Below, one piece after another: positions 14,662 through 22,179 of a stretch of DNA of 42,440 nt. The DNA lies in the NCBI GenBank assembly GCA_031267175.1, contig JAIRZP010000003.1, forward strand, positions 1 to 42,440, written 5' to 3'. The DNA is from Coriobacteriales bacterium (GTDB lineage Bacteria; Actinomycetota; Coriobacteriia; Coriobacteriales; UBA8131). The first letter of the stretch is position 1. Each line of letters starts with the position of its first letter. The notes below the pieces were generated by a model, which saw only the letters and a list, made by a program, of their open reading frames with translations, ran no database searches and was not told the DNA's origin. The position numbers were made by a program, and so were the translations under genes.

Positions 14662-16431
14662 TTAATAATTGAGTGTTCCGTAACCGAAAATCACGCTACT
14701 GTTGATGCCGTAGCTTCTGCGGTTGACGGTATTACTGCTGTTGCCCTCGATGGTGTGGACGTAGCCGCCCTCGACGTACTCCACGATGCCAACGTGGTCG
14801 CTTTCGCCGTCGCCTTGCCAGTCGAAGAATATGATGTCTCCAGGTTGGGGGCTATAGCCGCGCTCCTGAAAGCGCCCTGCATCGCGAAACCACTGCACAC
14901 CAGAAGGAACCCATGAGAAGCGCGGAATGCTACCGGCCTCGATATAACCACATTCGTTAGCACACCAGCTGACGAAACAGGCGCACCACTCCACGCGGTT
15001 GGAAAAGCCGTACCACGACCAATAGTGCGCACCACCGGGGTTGCCGAGCTGGGATAGCGCTACCTCCACAATGTCGCCTGAGCCGGAGTGGGTACCGTAT
15101 AGCACCGACTGCCAGGCTCTGGCGTACTGGGGCGTGAGCATCTCCGTGAGAAGGTCGCACTGGCTGACGTTGAAGCCGTAAGCCGTGGCCATCTCATCTG
15201 CGGTCTTGGCCGATTGCGTGATGTAGAGGGTGCGGCGGGTGTAGACCTGCGTCTCCTCAACGATGGTGCCGTCGTCCTGCTCGACGGCGACTATCTCGGT
15301 GTACTCCCTGTCCTCGACGCGGCAGTCTATGGCGTTCATGTCCCAGTAGACCTCGCGCAGCAGCCCTTGGCGGCGCTCGTCCAAGGTGATGGCATCGAGC
15401 GGGTCGTCGGTGTTGGTGGTCGTGCGCACGGAGTAGACTGCCAGCACCTCGCGCCAAGGTGCCCTGGTACCGGAGATCATCATCTCGTCATGGGGGTTTG
15501 CAGCCCTTATCTCGTCTATCCTGCCCTGATGCTCCTGGTTGACCTCGGATACCGCTTCACGCAGCGTGGGGTTTCCGTCATCCATATCGCCGCCCGCGAA
15601 GAAGATGCCGAAGGCACTTGTCGCGATAAGCCCCACCAGGCAGATAATGAGGATAACTGCCACGGCAATCCAACCACCGGTGGCGATGGCGGAGATGAGT
15701 GATTTGATAGCGGCTACCGCCATCTTCACGAAGGTCATGATGCCCTTAACCGCCACCTTGGTTGCGGTGATCGCTGCCTTCGATGCCGCCCGTGCCGCCT
15801 GCGCGGCGTTCCTGACGGCCACCTGCGTTGCCTTGGCGGTGGCCTTTACGGCCTGTGCCGTCTGTTGCGATGTCTTGACCGCTTTGCCAGCTGCGGCTCC
15901 CGCCGTCTTGATGGACTTGGCTGTGGTCTTGACCGCCCCTTTGGCTCCCTGCTTGATAGTTCCCTTGGCGGCGTTGGCGGTGCCGGTTGCGCTGGCTGCA
16001 GCTTGTCTGCCGGTTGCAGCAGTGGCCTGTCTTGTGGTTGTCGCCGTGCGGGTCACCGTCTTCTGGGCAGCCTGCTTGGAAGCCCCTTGGGTAGTTCGCT
16101 GACGCGCAGCACCGCTGGCGTTCTGGGCAGACCGCACCCCCTGTTTAGCGGCCTTTGCCGCATGGCGCACATCGCGGATTTTGCCTATGGCTTTGCCGGT
16201 TCCGTCGGTCGTAGCCTTCCGCGCCGCACCTGTGCTGTCCTTGGCAACCTGCTCGACCTTGCTCTGGGCGTAGTCGATGCTGTCGCGGTACTGCTGTTCA
16301 GGCGGCTCGCTTCTCTCCGCCACGTCCTTGACCTTGGCGTGGGCGTCGCGCACGGCGGCAAGCCCGGCTTGCCTTTTGTCCAGCGCCTTGATGTCCTTTA
16401 CCACGTTACGGGTCTTGATGGTCTTTCCCAT
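14662..16431 (-). CDS. CHAP-domain peptidoglycan hydrolase of the conjugation machinery (589 residues)
   Basis: The ATG at 16431 follows AGGAG. The first 230 residues are a very Ala/Lys/Thr-rich, probably helical region (TAKATQVAVRNAAQAARAA and similar). One membrane helix follows at about 245-275 (GGWIAVAVILIICLVGLIAT). The C-terminal 140 residues form a CHAP amidase domain: EWCACFVSWC with the catalytic Cys near residue 481, SDHVGIVEYV with the His, and the terminal IEGNSS segment. The role would be local opening of the cell wall for the mating channel, like VirB1/TcpG proteins of Gram-positive T4SS. The long alanine-rich part inside the cell is unusual and may bind DNA or other channel parts. 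Confidence 0.85.
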   Translation of the reverse strand: MGKTIKTRNVVKDIKALDKRQAGLAAVRDAHAKVKDVAERSEPPEQQYRDSIDYAQSKVEQVAKDSTGAARKATTDGTGKAIGKIRDVRHAAKAAKQGVRSAQNASGAARQRTTQGASKQAAQKTVTRTATTTRQATAATGRQAAASATGTANAAKGTIKQGAKGAVKTTAKSIKTAGAAAGKAVKTSQQTAQAVKATAKATQVAVRNAAQAARAASKAAITATKVAVKGIMTFVKMAVAAIKSLISAIATGGWIAVAVILIICLVGLIATSAFGIFFAGGDMDDGNPTLREAVSEVNQEHQGRIDEIRAANPHDEMMISGTRAPWREVLAVYSVRTTTNTDDPLDAITLDERRQGLLREVYWDMNAIDCRVEDREYTEIVAVEQDDGTIVEETQVYTRRTLYITQSAKTADEMATAYGFNVSQCDLLTEMLTPQYARAWQSVLYGTHSGSGDIVEVALSQLGNPGGAHYWSWYGFSNRVEWCACFVSWCANECGYIEAGSIPRFSWVPSGVQWFRDAGRFQERGYSPQPGDIIFFDWQGDGESDHVGIVEYVEGGYVHTIEGNSSNTVNRRSYGINSSVIFGYGTLNY

Positions 16432-16468
16432 AGGTACTCCTGTTCTGATTGGGATACGGCATTTGATG

Positions 16469-16474
16469 TATACT
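16469..16474 (+). promoter_or_regulatory. Candidate -10 element of the first VapD locus
   Basis: TATACT sits 35 bases before the ATG at 16509. CTGATT 18 bases upstream is a weak -35. The site lies in the 77-base divergent gap to the CHAP gene. Confidence 0.35.
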
Positions 16475-16508
16475 TATGAAGGCAACCGTTGATGCTTGGA
16501 GACATAAA

Positions 16509-16838
16509 ATGACCAAGATGCAGATACTGCTTGATGATGAGAAGATCAGGCGCGAGCGCAAGCTCAGCCCCGTAAAGATGCAGGCGTTCATCGACTCCGT
16601 GTTCATCGACAGGTGCAGGCTTGCCAAGGATACGGACGGTTTCTACACCGGCACCGGCGACAGCGGCGACCTGATGCGCTTCGGCCAGGCCAACTACCTT
16701 TTGAGCAGCCAGCCCTGGTTTTTGGACAACGTGAAGAGTTGGGTGTTTTACAGCAACGACGACACGGATGACCCCGACGAGTACGTCGTGGAGGACGTGA
16801 AGGGCTACTACCTCGGCAAGCGCCAAGCCATAGCATGA
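16509..16838 (+). CDS. VapD partner protein, putative antitoxin, copy 1 (109 residues)
   Basis: The ATG at 16509 has GGAG seven bases upstream. The 109-residue product aligns with the protein at 38290-38619, which has the same length. Shared blocks are KMQI--DD-KI-RE-K at the start, GFY-G-G--D--RFG in the middle, and W-DNV--W--FNSDD--DP at the end. It overlaps the VapD start by four bases (ATGA). A small acidic protein directly upstream of and coupled to a VapD toxin is the normal place of an antitoxin. No DNA-binding motif is evident. The function is inferred from position and from the repeated pairing in this window. Confidence 0.75.
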   Translation: MTKMQILLDDEKIRRERKLSPVKMQAFIDSVFIDRCRLAKDTDGFYTGTGDSGDLMRFGQANYLLSSQPWFLDNVKSWVFYSNDDTDDPDEYVVEDVKGYYLGKRQAIA

Positions 16839-17203
16839 AGACCGTTGAGCGCAAGCAGTTCAAAGCAGTCAATTTTGATTTGGTAATCAAGGAGTTGAAC
16901 AAGGAGTTCGGCGTAGGCAACCACCAGAGGGCCTATGCCAAGATTCGCCGCTTTCTGGAAAGGAATGGATTCGAGCATCGCCAGTATTCCGGCTACCGTT
17001 CCAAGAACACCATGTCTTACACCGAGCTGCTCGATGTCTGCACCCGTATGTTCGTTGCACTGCCCTGGCTCAGCCACTGCGCAAGCAGGTACGATGTGAC
17101 AAACATCGGCCGCGAGTTCGATATGCTCGGCATCATGAGGGAGCAGTTCGCTGCTCAACAATCGCTGGACATCAGCGTCTCAGTTGACCTTGCGGCAGAG
17201 TAA
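16835..17203 (+). CDS. vapD: VapD-family RNase toxin, copy 1 (122 residues)
   Basis: VapD proteins are Cas2-like ferredoxin-fold endoribonucleases. Family features here are FKAVNFDLVIKEL with the strand-1 Asp, the AYAKIRRFLERNGFEHRQYSG block, SKNTMSYTELLDV, and ASRYDVTNIGREFDML near the end. The length matches the family. The gene is coupled to its partner by an ATGA overlap and convergent with the next gene (4-base gap). It aligns with the VapD copy at 38622-38987 but is clearly diverged (NFDL, GFEHRQ-SGY-SKN, DVTN shared). Such pairs can stabilise mobile elements by post-segregational killing; the cellular target is not known from the sequence. Confidence 0.88.
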   Translation: MKTVERKQFKAVNFDLVIKELNKEFGVGNHQRAYAKIRRFLERNGFEHRQYSGYRSKNTMSYTELLDVCTRMFVALPWLSHCASRYDVTNIGREFDMLGIMREQFAAQQSLDISVSVDLAAE

Positions 17204-17207
17204 CGGC

Positions 17208-17486
17208 TCATCTCTGGGGTTGATCGACCTTTGAGCCCGATGCGTCTGAACCATTCAGATTAGCCTTCTCCTTGCGCCGCAGCTTCTTCTCTGACTTGGC
17301 CTTTCGCTTGTCGTCTATCTCATGGAGCCAGACGTTGACCGGTGCCTTCCAGGGCTCGCTCTTGTTGGGGATGTTCTTGATCAGGCTCTTGGGGTTCAGG
17401 CCGAGGCGCTTGGCCAGCGCGATGTCATCCGCGTTCAGGCGGCACTTCTTCTTTGCCTCTTGCCACTGTGTTTCGCTATGTGCCAT
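17208..17486 (-). CDS. Conserved mobile-element protein of unknown function (92 residues)
   Basis: I chose the ATG at 17486 (GGAG seven bases upstream) over a longer frame starting at 17612 because sequence similarity to a family seems to start there. The motif LNADDIALAKRLGLNPKSLI followed by KNIPNKSEPWKAPVNVWLHE is familiar from small proteins of conjugative elements and some genomes in Firmicutes and actinobacteria. The tail is Lys/Arg-rich. The role is unknown. A basic, compact protein could bind nucleic acid. The 115 bases upstream to the VirB4 stop hold no gene. Confidence 0.75.
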   Translation of the reverse strand: MAHSETQWQEAKKKCRLNADDIALAKRLGLNPKSLIKNIPNKSEPWKAPVNVWLHEIDDKRKAKSEKKLRRKEKANLNGSDASGSKVDQPQR

Positions 17487-17602
17487 GTGTCCGCTCCGTT
17501 CCCTTGTTTGAGACTGTTCTTGTAATCCTGCCGGGCGCTTTCTGGCATCAAGGATATGTATCCCGCCCTGGCTTGCAGGGCGGTTTGCGATTGAGGCACC
17601 GG

Positions 17603-19927
17603 CTATTGCCACATCTCGGACGCCTTGGTAGACATCAAGCGATAGAGCTTTGTCTGTTTTGGCCAGCGGTTCACGAAAGGCACAAGCGATGAGCCGTAGC
17701 GAAGCAAGCCGCAGCCTGCGTCGGTGTTGGTGATGTAGCCCATCTGCTCGTGGGAGATATTGAGCAGCTTGGCCAGCTTCTCCCTGTCCGATGCCGCCTG
17801 GTTTAACATGACGATGAACTCGGAGTTGGAGAGCATCGTGGAGGCCAGCACGGAGTCCAGGAGGTACTCCACGTTTTGGGTCACGGCTGTTGGGTAGGCG
17901 TTGCGCTTGCGGAAGCGCCGCCAGGCGCTGTTGAAGAACGCGCCTGAGTACTCGTTCTCGAAGACGACGTGGAACTCGTCCACGAAGATATGGGTGCGCT
18001 TGCCCTGCCGCCAGTTGTCGGTGACGTGGTTGAGCATGGCATCGGTGATGACCAAGAGGCCCATAGTCTTGAGCTGCTTGCCTAAGTCCATGATGTCGTA
18101 GACGACCATGCGGTTTGCGGTGTCAACGTTGGTGGGGTGGGCGAATGCGTCCAAGGTGCCGCTCGTGAACAGCTCCAGCGAGAGCGCAAGCTCCCTGGCC
18201 TCCGGCTCGGGCTGGGCGAGCAGCTTGTCGCGCAGCACGATGAGAGTGGGCAACAAACCGCCTGCCTGCCAGTCGGCGTACACTTGAGCAGTGCAACGGT
18301 CGATGATGGACTTGGCCTGGGCGTTAAGTCCCTTGGAATCCAGCTGCTCGAAGAGCGACAGCACGAACTCGCTCTTGTCGATGACGGGGTTTCCTCCGTC
18401 GCCGTAGCCCTCCACCATGTCCAGGGCGTTGATGTGGTGCTCGCTTCCTGCCGCGATGCGGATGACCTCGCCGCCCAGGGCTTCGATAAGCGAGGCGTAC
18501 TCCCGCTCAGGGTCGCATATGATGATGTCGTCTTTGGTGGAAAGCGCCAGCACGGCGATCAGCTCCTTGGTGGAAAACGACTTGCCGGAGCCAGGCACCC
18601 CTAAGATGAAGGCGTTGGGGTTCAGCAAATTGGCCTTGTTGCACATGATGAGGTTCCTTGAGATGGCATTCTCGCCGAAGTAGATGCCGCCTGAGTCCAT
18701 TATCTCCTGCACCCTAAACGGCATCAGCACGGCCAGGCTCTCGGTGGTCAGCGTCCGCAGGGCATCAATCTTGCGGGTGCCGATGGGAAGCGCGGTGTTC
18801 AGCCCGTCCATCTGCTGGAACTTGAGCGTGGTCATGGAGCAGAGGTGCTTCCTGGCCGTGGTCTTTATCGCCTCGGTGTCTGAGTCCAGCTGCTCCAAGG
18901 TGTCTGCGGTGTGAACCAGCGTCACCACGCAAAACATCATGCGCTGGTCGCGGGTCACGAGGTCGTCTAAGAACTCTCTGCTCTCCTTGCGCTGCTGCTC
19001 CATGTCATAGGGCACCACCACGTTGTAGTTCAGGTTCTGGTTCTGCTTGCGCGTCCAGTTCGTGATGTTGGTCTCGACCCCGAGTAGGCGCTTCTCCACC
19101 TCACGCACGGCCTCGTCTGTAGGGATGGGGATGATGTCGATGGAAAGCATCAGGTTGCGGTTCAGCTCTGTCAGCTCTGAGACGAAGCTGTCCTTGAGGT
19201 AGCTGGCGAATTCGCGCAGGTACAGTACGCGCCCGTAGCGGTTGCTAACCTTGAAATAGTCAGAATCGAACTCGAAGCTGTCTGGGGCGATGGCGTCCTT
19301 GAAGCTGTGACCCTTCTTCGCGCTGTCTGTGCCGTCGTATAAGAACCGCTCCTCCTCGCCTGTGCGGTAGAAGTCGTGCAGCACCCTGAGCTTGTCTGAT
19401 GCGTCCAGCTCCACGCACTTGGAGCCGAGACGGGCAAGGTGACCTGCGATGTCGGTGGTGGTGCGCCTGAAGTAGAGCCGGGCGTCCTCGATGTTCTTGC
19501 GCTGGACGGAGACGGTCAGGTACATCTCGCGCACCATCGAGTTGGCCCCGGTGGCCTTGGCCATCAGCATCCGGTTGTACTCCTCACGATACACGTCCAG
19601 GCGGTCGCCCGCATAGGGTATGAGGATGCGCTGCTCGAAGTCCTTGGCGTTTATGCGGCGGAGCGCCACGGTGAGTTTGGTGGTCGCCGCCGTGTCGAAG
19701 CTGTTCAAAAGCTCGCTGTACTCCAAGAACAGTGCCTCTTTGTCCTCGCGTGAGGCCACGGCGTAGTTGATGTCGGAGATACGATAGGTCTTGGCAAAGA
19801 CGCCCTTGCCCACCAGCATGATGCCGTCCTCGTAGACGGTCTCGATAGGGATAGCGTCATGCACCCCCTTCACGCGCCGGAACTTCTCGCGCTCAGCCCG
19901 CCTCCTTGCCCTAAGCGTCTTTGACAT
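17603..19927 (-). CDS. virB4: VirB4-family T4SS ATPase (774 residues)
   Basis: I prefer ATG 19927 (MSKTLRARRRAEREKFRR), which overlaps the end of prgI by 17 bases, over an upstream in-frame ATG at 19966. The N-terminal domain contains the YEDGIMLVGKGVFAKTYRI start typical of Tn1549-type VirB4. Walker A is GVPGSGKS (about residues 443-450), with CDPEREY shortly after, and Walker B is THIFVDEFHVVF (about 642-653). It powers assembly of the mating channel and moves substrates at the inner face of the membrane. Its neighbours PrgI and VirB6-like protein are the usual partners in Gram-positive conjugation systems. Confidence 0.93.
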   Translation of the reverse strand: MSKTLRARRRAEREKFRRVKGVHDAIPIETVYEDGIMLVGKGVFAKTYRISDINYAVASREDKEALFLEYSELLNSFDTAATTKLTVALRRINAKDFEQRILIPYAGDRLDVYREEYNRMLMAKATGANSMVREMYLTVSVQRKNIEDARLYFRRTTTDIAGHLARLGSKCVELDASDKLRVLHDFYRTGEEERFLYDGTDSAKKGHSFKDAIAPDSFEFDSDYFKVSNRYGRVLYLREFASYLKDSFVSELTELNRNLMLSIDIIPIPTDEAVREVEKRLLGVETNITNWTRKQNQNLNYNVVVPYDMEQQRKESREFLDDLVTRDQRMMFCVVTLVHTADTLEQLDSDTEAIKTTARKHLCSMTTLKFQQMDGLNTALPIGTRKIDALRTLTTESLAVLMPFRVQEIMDSGGIYFGENAISRNLIMCNKANLLNPNAFILGVPGSGKSFSTKELIAVLALSTKDDIIICDPEREYASLIEALGGEVIRIAAGSEHHINALDMVEGYGDGGNPVIDKSEFVLSLFEQLDSKGLNAQAKSIIDRCTAQVYADWQAGGLLPTLIVLRDKLLAQPEPEARELALSLELFTSGTLDAFAHPTNVDTANRMVVYDIMDLGKQLKTMGLLVITDAMLNHVTDNWRQGKRTHIFVDEFHVVFENEYSGAFFNSAWRRFRKRNAYPTAVTQNVEYLLDSVLASTMLSNSEFIVMLNQAASDREKLAKLLNISHEQMGYITNTDAGCGLLRYGSSLVPFVNRWPKQTKLYRLMSTKASEMWQ

Positions 19928-20303
19928 GGGAGCCCACCGCCTTTCCTGTATCCTTGGCCTTGCCACGTTTCTCCTTCACAGGGTTGGCGATGGCGTCGTG
20001 GTAGAGGTTCGGCGGGAAGTAGGCCAGTTTCTTTGGTGTGAGCAGCTCGGACTTGACCCAAGCCCAGACGAACTGCTCTGCCGTCATGCCGTGGTAGGTG
20101 ATGAAGCCCACTGCGGCGAAAGGTGCCGCCCCCAGGATGCAGACCCAGGAAAGCGTCTCCAGTCCCAAGTAGGGCGAGAGCAGGAAGTACAGCCCCACTG
20201 CCGCCGCGCAAGCCAGCACGGCAAACGCACATTGCCTGAGCGAGAGCCCGAAGAACACTGATTCGGTGTAGTCGCGTATCTCGCGGTTGATCTTCACTTC
20301 CAT
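19911..20303 (-). CDS. prgI: PrgI-family membrane protein (130 residues)
   Basis: The N-terminus MEVKINREIRDYTESVFFGL is diagnostic for PrgI proteins (VirB3-like), followed by two membrane helices (LRQCAFAVLACAAAVGLYFL and LSWVCILGAAPFAAVGFITY). The C-terminal tail is basic (KEKRGKAKDTGK). PrgI anchors VirB4 at the membrane in Gram-positive conjugation. The gene overlaps virB4 downstream. The start has AAGGAGG upstream. Confidence 0.92.
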   Translation of the reverse strand: MEVKINREIRDYTESVFFGLSLRQCAFAVLACAAAVGLYFLLSPYLGLETLSWVCILGAAPFAAVGFITYHGMTAEQFVWAWVKSELLTPKKLAYFPPNLYHDAIANPVKEKRGKAKDTGKAVGSHVKDA

Positions 20304-20347
20304 AAGTGATGACCTCCTTATATTCGATTGATGGATTGATTGGGTGA

Positions 20348-20416
20348 GTAGTACTTACCTTGTTTTTTTGGATAGAGCCCCGTACTCTTTCGTCCCACGG
20401 GCAAAGTAAGTGCTAC
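20348..20416 (-). promoter_or_regulatory. Long imperfect inverted repeat between the virB6-like and prgI genes
   Basis: GTAGTACTTACCTTG (20348-20362) and CAAAGTAAGTGCTAC (20402-20416) are complementary at 13 of 15 positions around a 39-base loop. The second arm starts at the stop codon of the virB6-like gene. In the leftward mRNA it would form a stem between the two genes, which could separate their expression or protect the message. Confidence 0.4.
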
Positions 20417-21255
20417 CCCGTGAACATCATCTCGCGGATAACCCTGTCGGCCATCTTCACGGTGCCGACCAGCACGAGCATGTTAAATATCAGCTCGCCC
20501 ACATATCCCCAGACCTGTGTGACCACAGGAGCCGTTGCGTCAACGGCTGGCGGGGTCGATGCGAAGAACGAGAATATGACGCAGGCAAGCACGATGATCG
20601 CGCCCTCCAAGCACACCGCCGCATAGCTCTTGATGAAGGACTTGCCTATCGACTGCGACGGCTCACCTGCGAATGACGCCAGTGGTATGGGAGCAATCGC
20701 GGAGTACAGGAAGATCTTGAAGAACCTCCCGTACACGGAAAGTATCATGATGAAGGAAAGCACCGTGACGGCAAGGCCACCGAGCAACGTTACCGCCCAA
20801 AGCGGTATCGAGTTCAGGAAGTCCACGCTCTCTATGGCTGTCACCATCTCTGACGGCAGCACCGTGTCGCCTGTGCCAGTGAAGCCCACTGCAGAAAGTA
20901 TCGTTGAGATGATGCCCTGCACGATGTCCAAAAACGCCAGCATCAGCTCCAGGCCGTAGGTGATGGCCGCCTTTGCCAGCGCGAAGCGGATGAACAGCTT
21001 GACAGCCATCTCGGGTTTCTTCACCTCTGCGAACGAGCCGCAGGTCTTGACCACGCCCACGACGAAGAACAGCACGAGCAAGGCAAGCCCTATGGCCTGC
21101 AATGCCCCGTGTATGGTCGTGATGGCGTCCCAGATGCCTCCGCCCTTGAACTCTGTCGGCGATGTGGTGAGCAGTCCCAGTATCTCTGCGAGCTTCTCGT
21201 TCCAGGTGTCGAGCGCCCCTTGCAGGTTATGCACTATCCAGTTATCTGATTCCAA
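20413..21255 (-). CDS. VirB6/TrbL-like polytopic membrane protein (280 residues)
   Basis: The frame starts with TTG at 21255 (GGAGG about 10 bases upstream) and overlaps the methyltransferase gene by 22 bases. Six or so membrane segments are visible, for example AIGLALLVLFFVVGVV, LWAVTLLGGLAVTVLSFIMI and SYAAVCLEGAIIVLACVIF. GRFFKIFLYSAIAPIPLASF is a conserved block of this ICE-type VirB6-like protein. It forms the inner-membrane core of the mating channel. The length (280) is usual for Tn1549-type elements. Confidence 0.88.
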   Translation of the reverse strand: MESDNWIVHNLQGALDTWNEKLAEILGLLTTSPTEFKGGGIWDAITTIHGALQAIGLALLVLFFVVGVVKTCGSFAEVKKPEMAVKLFIRFALAKAAITYGLELMLAFLDIVQGIISTILSAVGFTGTGDTVLPSEMVTAIESVDFLNSIPLWAVTLLGGLAVTVLSFIMILSVYGRFFKIFLYSAIAPIPLASFAGEPSQSIGKSFIKSYAAVCLEGAIIVLACVIFSFFASTPPAVDATAPVVTQVWGYVGELIFNMLVLVGTVKMADRVIREMMFTG

Positions 21256-21827
21256 AGTTTTCTCACCTCCTCGGGCCCCCGGCAGGTAAGGCCGATGTCG
21301 GAAGCGATCTCATCGCCCCATGCGTCCCACCCTGGCATCTTCTCACGGGCGAACAGTTCTATTCGGGAGGCATCGCCCATGAGGCTGACGATGCGCTCCC
21401 TTGTCTCGTCGGGCTTTCGGCTGTGGACACGGATAGGGCTTTCGATGACCTGATGGACACGTGCGCTGACACGCTTCGGGCTACCCTTGGTCGCAAGCAG
21501 GCAGACCTCCGCATTGGCGCGCGTCCAGTGCCCCATCCCGATAAAAAGTGAGGGTGTCTTGCGGTTGCGTTTCACCCAGACAAAAGCTGCGGTCTTATAC
21601 GTGAAGCCCCAGGCTTTGATGACTTGAAAGGCCTCCTGTATCTGGGGGAAGGTCGCCCATAAAAACAGTGCGCAGTTCTTTTCCGCTATCCTTTTGACAT
21701 CGAGTGCGCAGATGTCTTGAAGCGGCATCGTCGGGTAGTGGTGCTCTGCCGTACGCCCCTTGCCCTTTTTATTCCATACCCGGTATCGCCACGGCGGGTC
21801 GGCATAGATTATCGAGTACCTGCCCAT
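21234..21827 (-). CDS. MT-A70-type adenine methyltransferase (197 residues)
   Basis: I chose ATG 21827 with GGGGTGA upstream; a GTG three codons earlier overlaps the stop of the preceding gene and is possible. DPPW (residues 10-13) in IIYADPPWRYRVW is the catalytic motif of MT-A70 N6-adenine methyltransferases. A typical FLWATFPQIQEAFQVIKAWG region follows, and RANAEVCLLATKGSPKR with the HSRKPDE motif completes the fold. It would methylate adenine in DNA, probably to protect the transferred element against restriction. The gene sits inside the T4SS operon and overlaps both neighbours, so it is expressed with the transfer genes. Confidence 0.9.
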   Translation of the reverse strand: MGRYSIIYADPPWRYRVWNKKGKGRTAEHHYPTMPLQDICALDVKRIAEKNCALFLWATFPQIQEAFQVIKAWGFTYKTAAFVWVKRNRKTPSLFIGMGHWTRANAEVCLLATKGSPKRVSARVHQVIESPIRVHSRKPDETRERIVSLMGDASRIELFAREKMPGWDAWGDEIASDIGLTCRGPEEVRKLWNQITG

Positions 21828-21832
21828 GCCGC

Positions 21833-22174
21833 TCACCCCGTTATCAACGAGAGGATTTCCTTGGCAAAGGTTATGATTATGCCGCCAGCCAGCGTGAGAA
21901 ACCCGTTGGCGCGCTGGCTGGGGTCGTGGGACTTGAGTGACAATCCTACTTGCACCACGCCGAAGCCGAGCAGGATGAGCCCGATGGCACGGATGAGGCC
22001 GAAGATGAAGTCGGATAGGTTGTTGACGACACTGATAGGGTCGTCTGCGGCGAAGGCCAGCGTGGGGAAGGCGGCGAGCATGGCTGCCACACTGATTGCC
22101 ATAGCAATGATAAGCGCCCTGTGCTTCCTGCTCTGGGGCGCATTGTCGTCGGGGATGTTCTTGTTCTTGCCCAT
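21833..22174 (-). CDS. VirB2/TrbC-like small membrane protein (113 residues)
   Basis: A signal-like segment (ALIIAMAISVAAMLAAF) ends in LAFA-AD, a likely cleavage site near residue 42. Two further hydrophobic stretches (LIRAIGLILLGFGVVQVGL and LTLAGGIIITFAKEIL) follow. Size, topology and position between virD4 and virB6-like genes match the VirB2/TrbC pilin-like proteins of Tn1549-type elements. Ends four bases before the methyltransferase GTG codon would end. The gene start lies six bases from the virD4 stop. Confidence 0.82.
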   Translation of the reverse strand: MGKNKNIPDDNAPQSRKHRALIIAMAISVAAMLAAFPTLAFAADDPISVVNNLSDFIFGLIRAIGLILLGFGVVQVGLSLKSHDPSQRANGFLTLAGGIIITFAKEILSLITG

Positions 22175-22179
22175 AGTTC

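Noticed and set aside
15214..16479. Long rightward frames opposite the CHAP gene
   Set aside because: They are shadows of the Ala/Lys-rich coding repeats on the other strand; composition is Cys/Gly/Leu-rich with no start signals.
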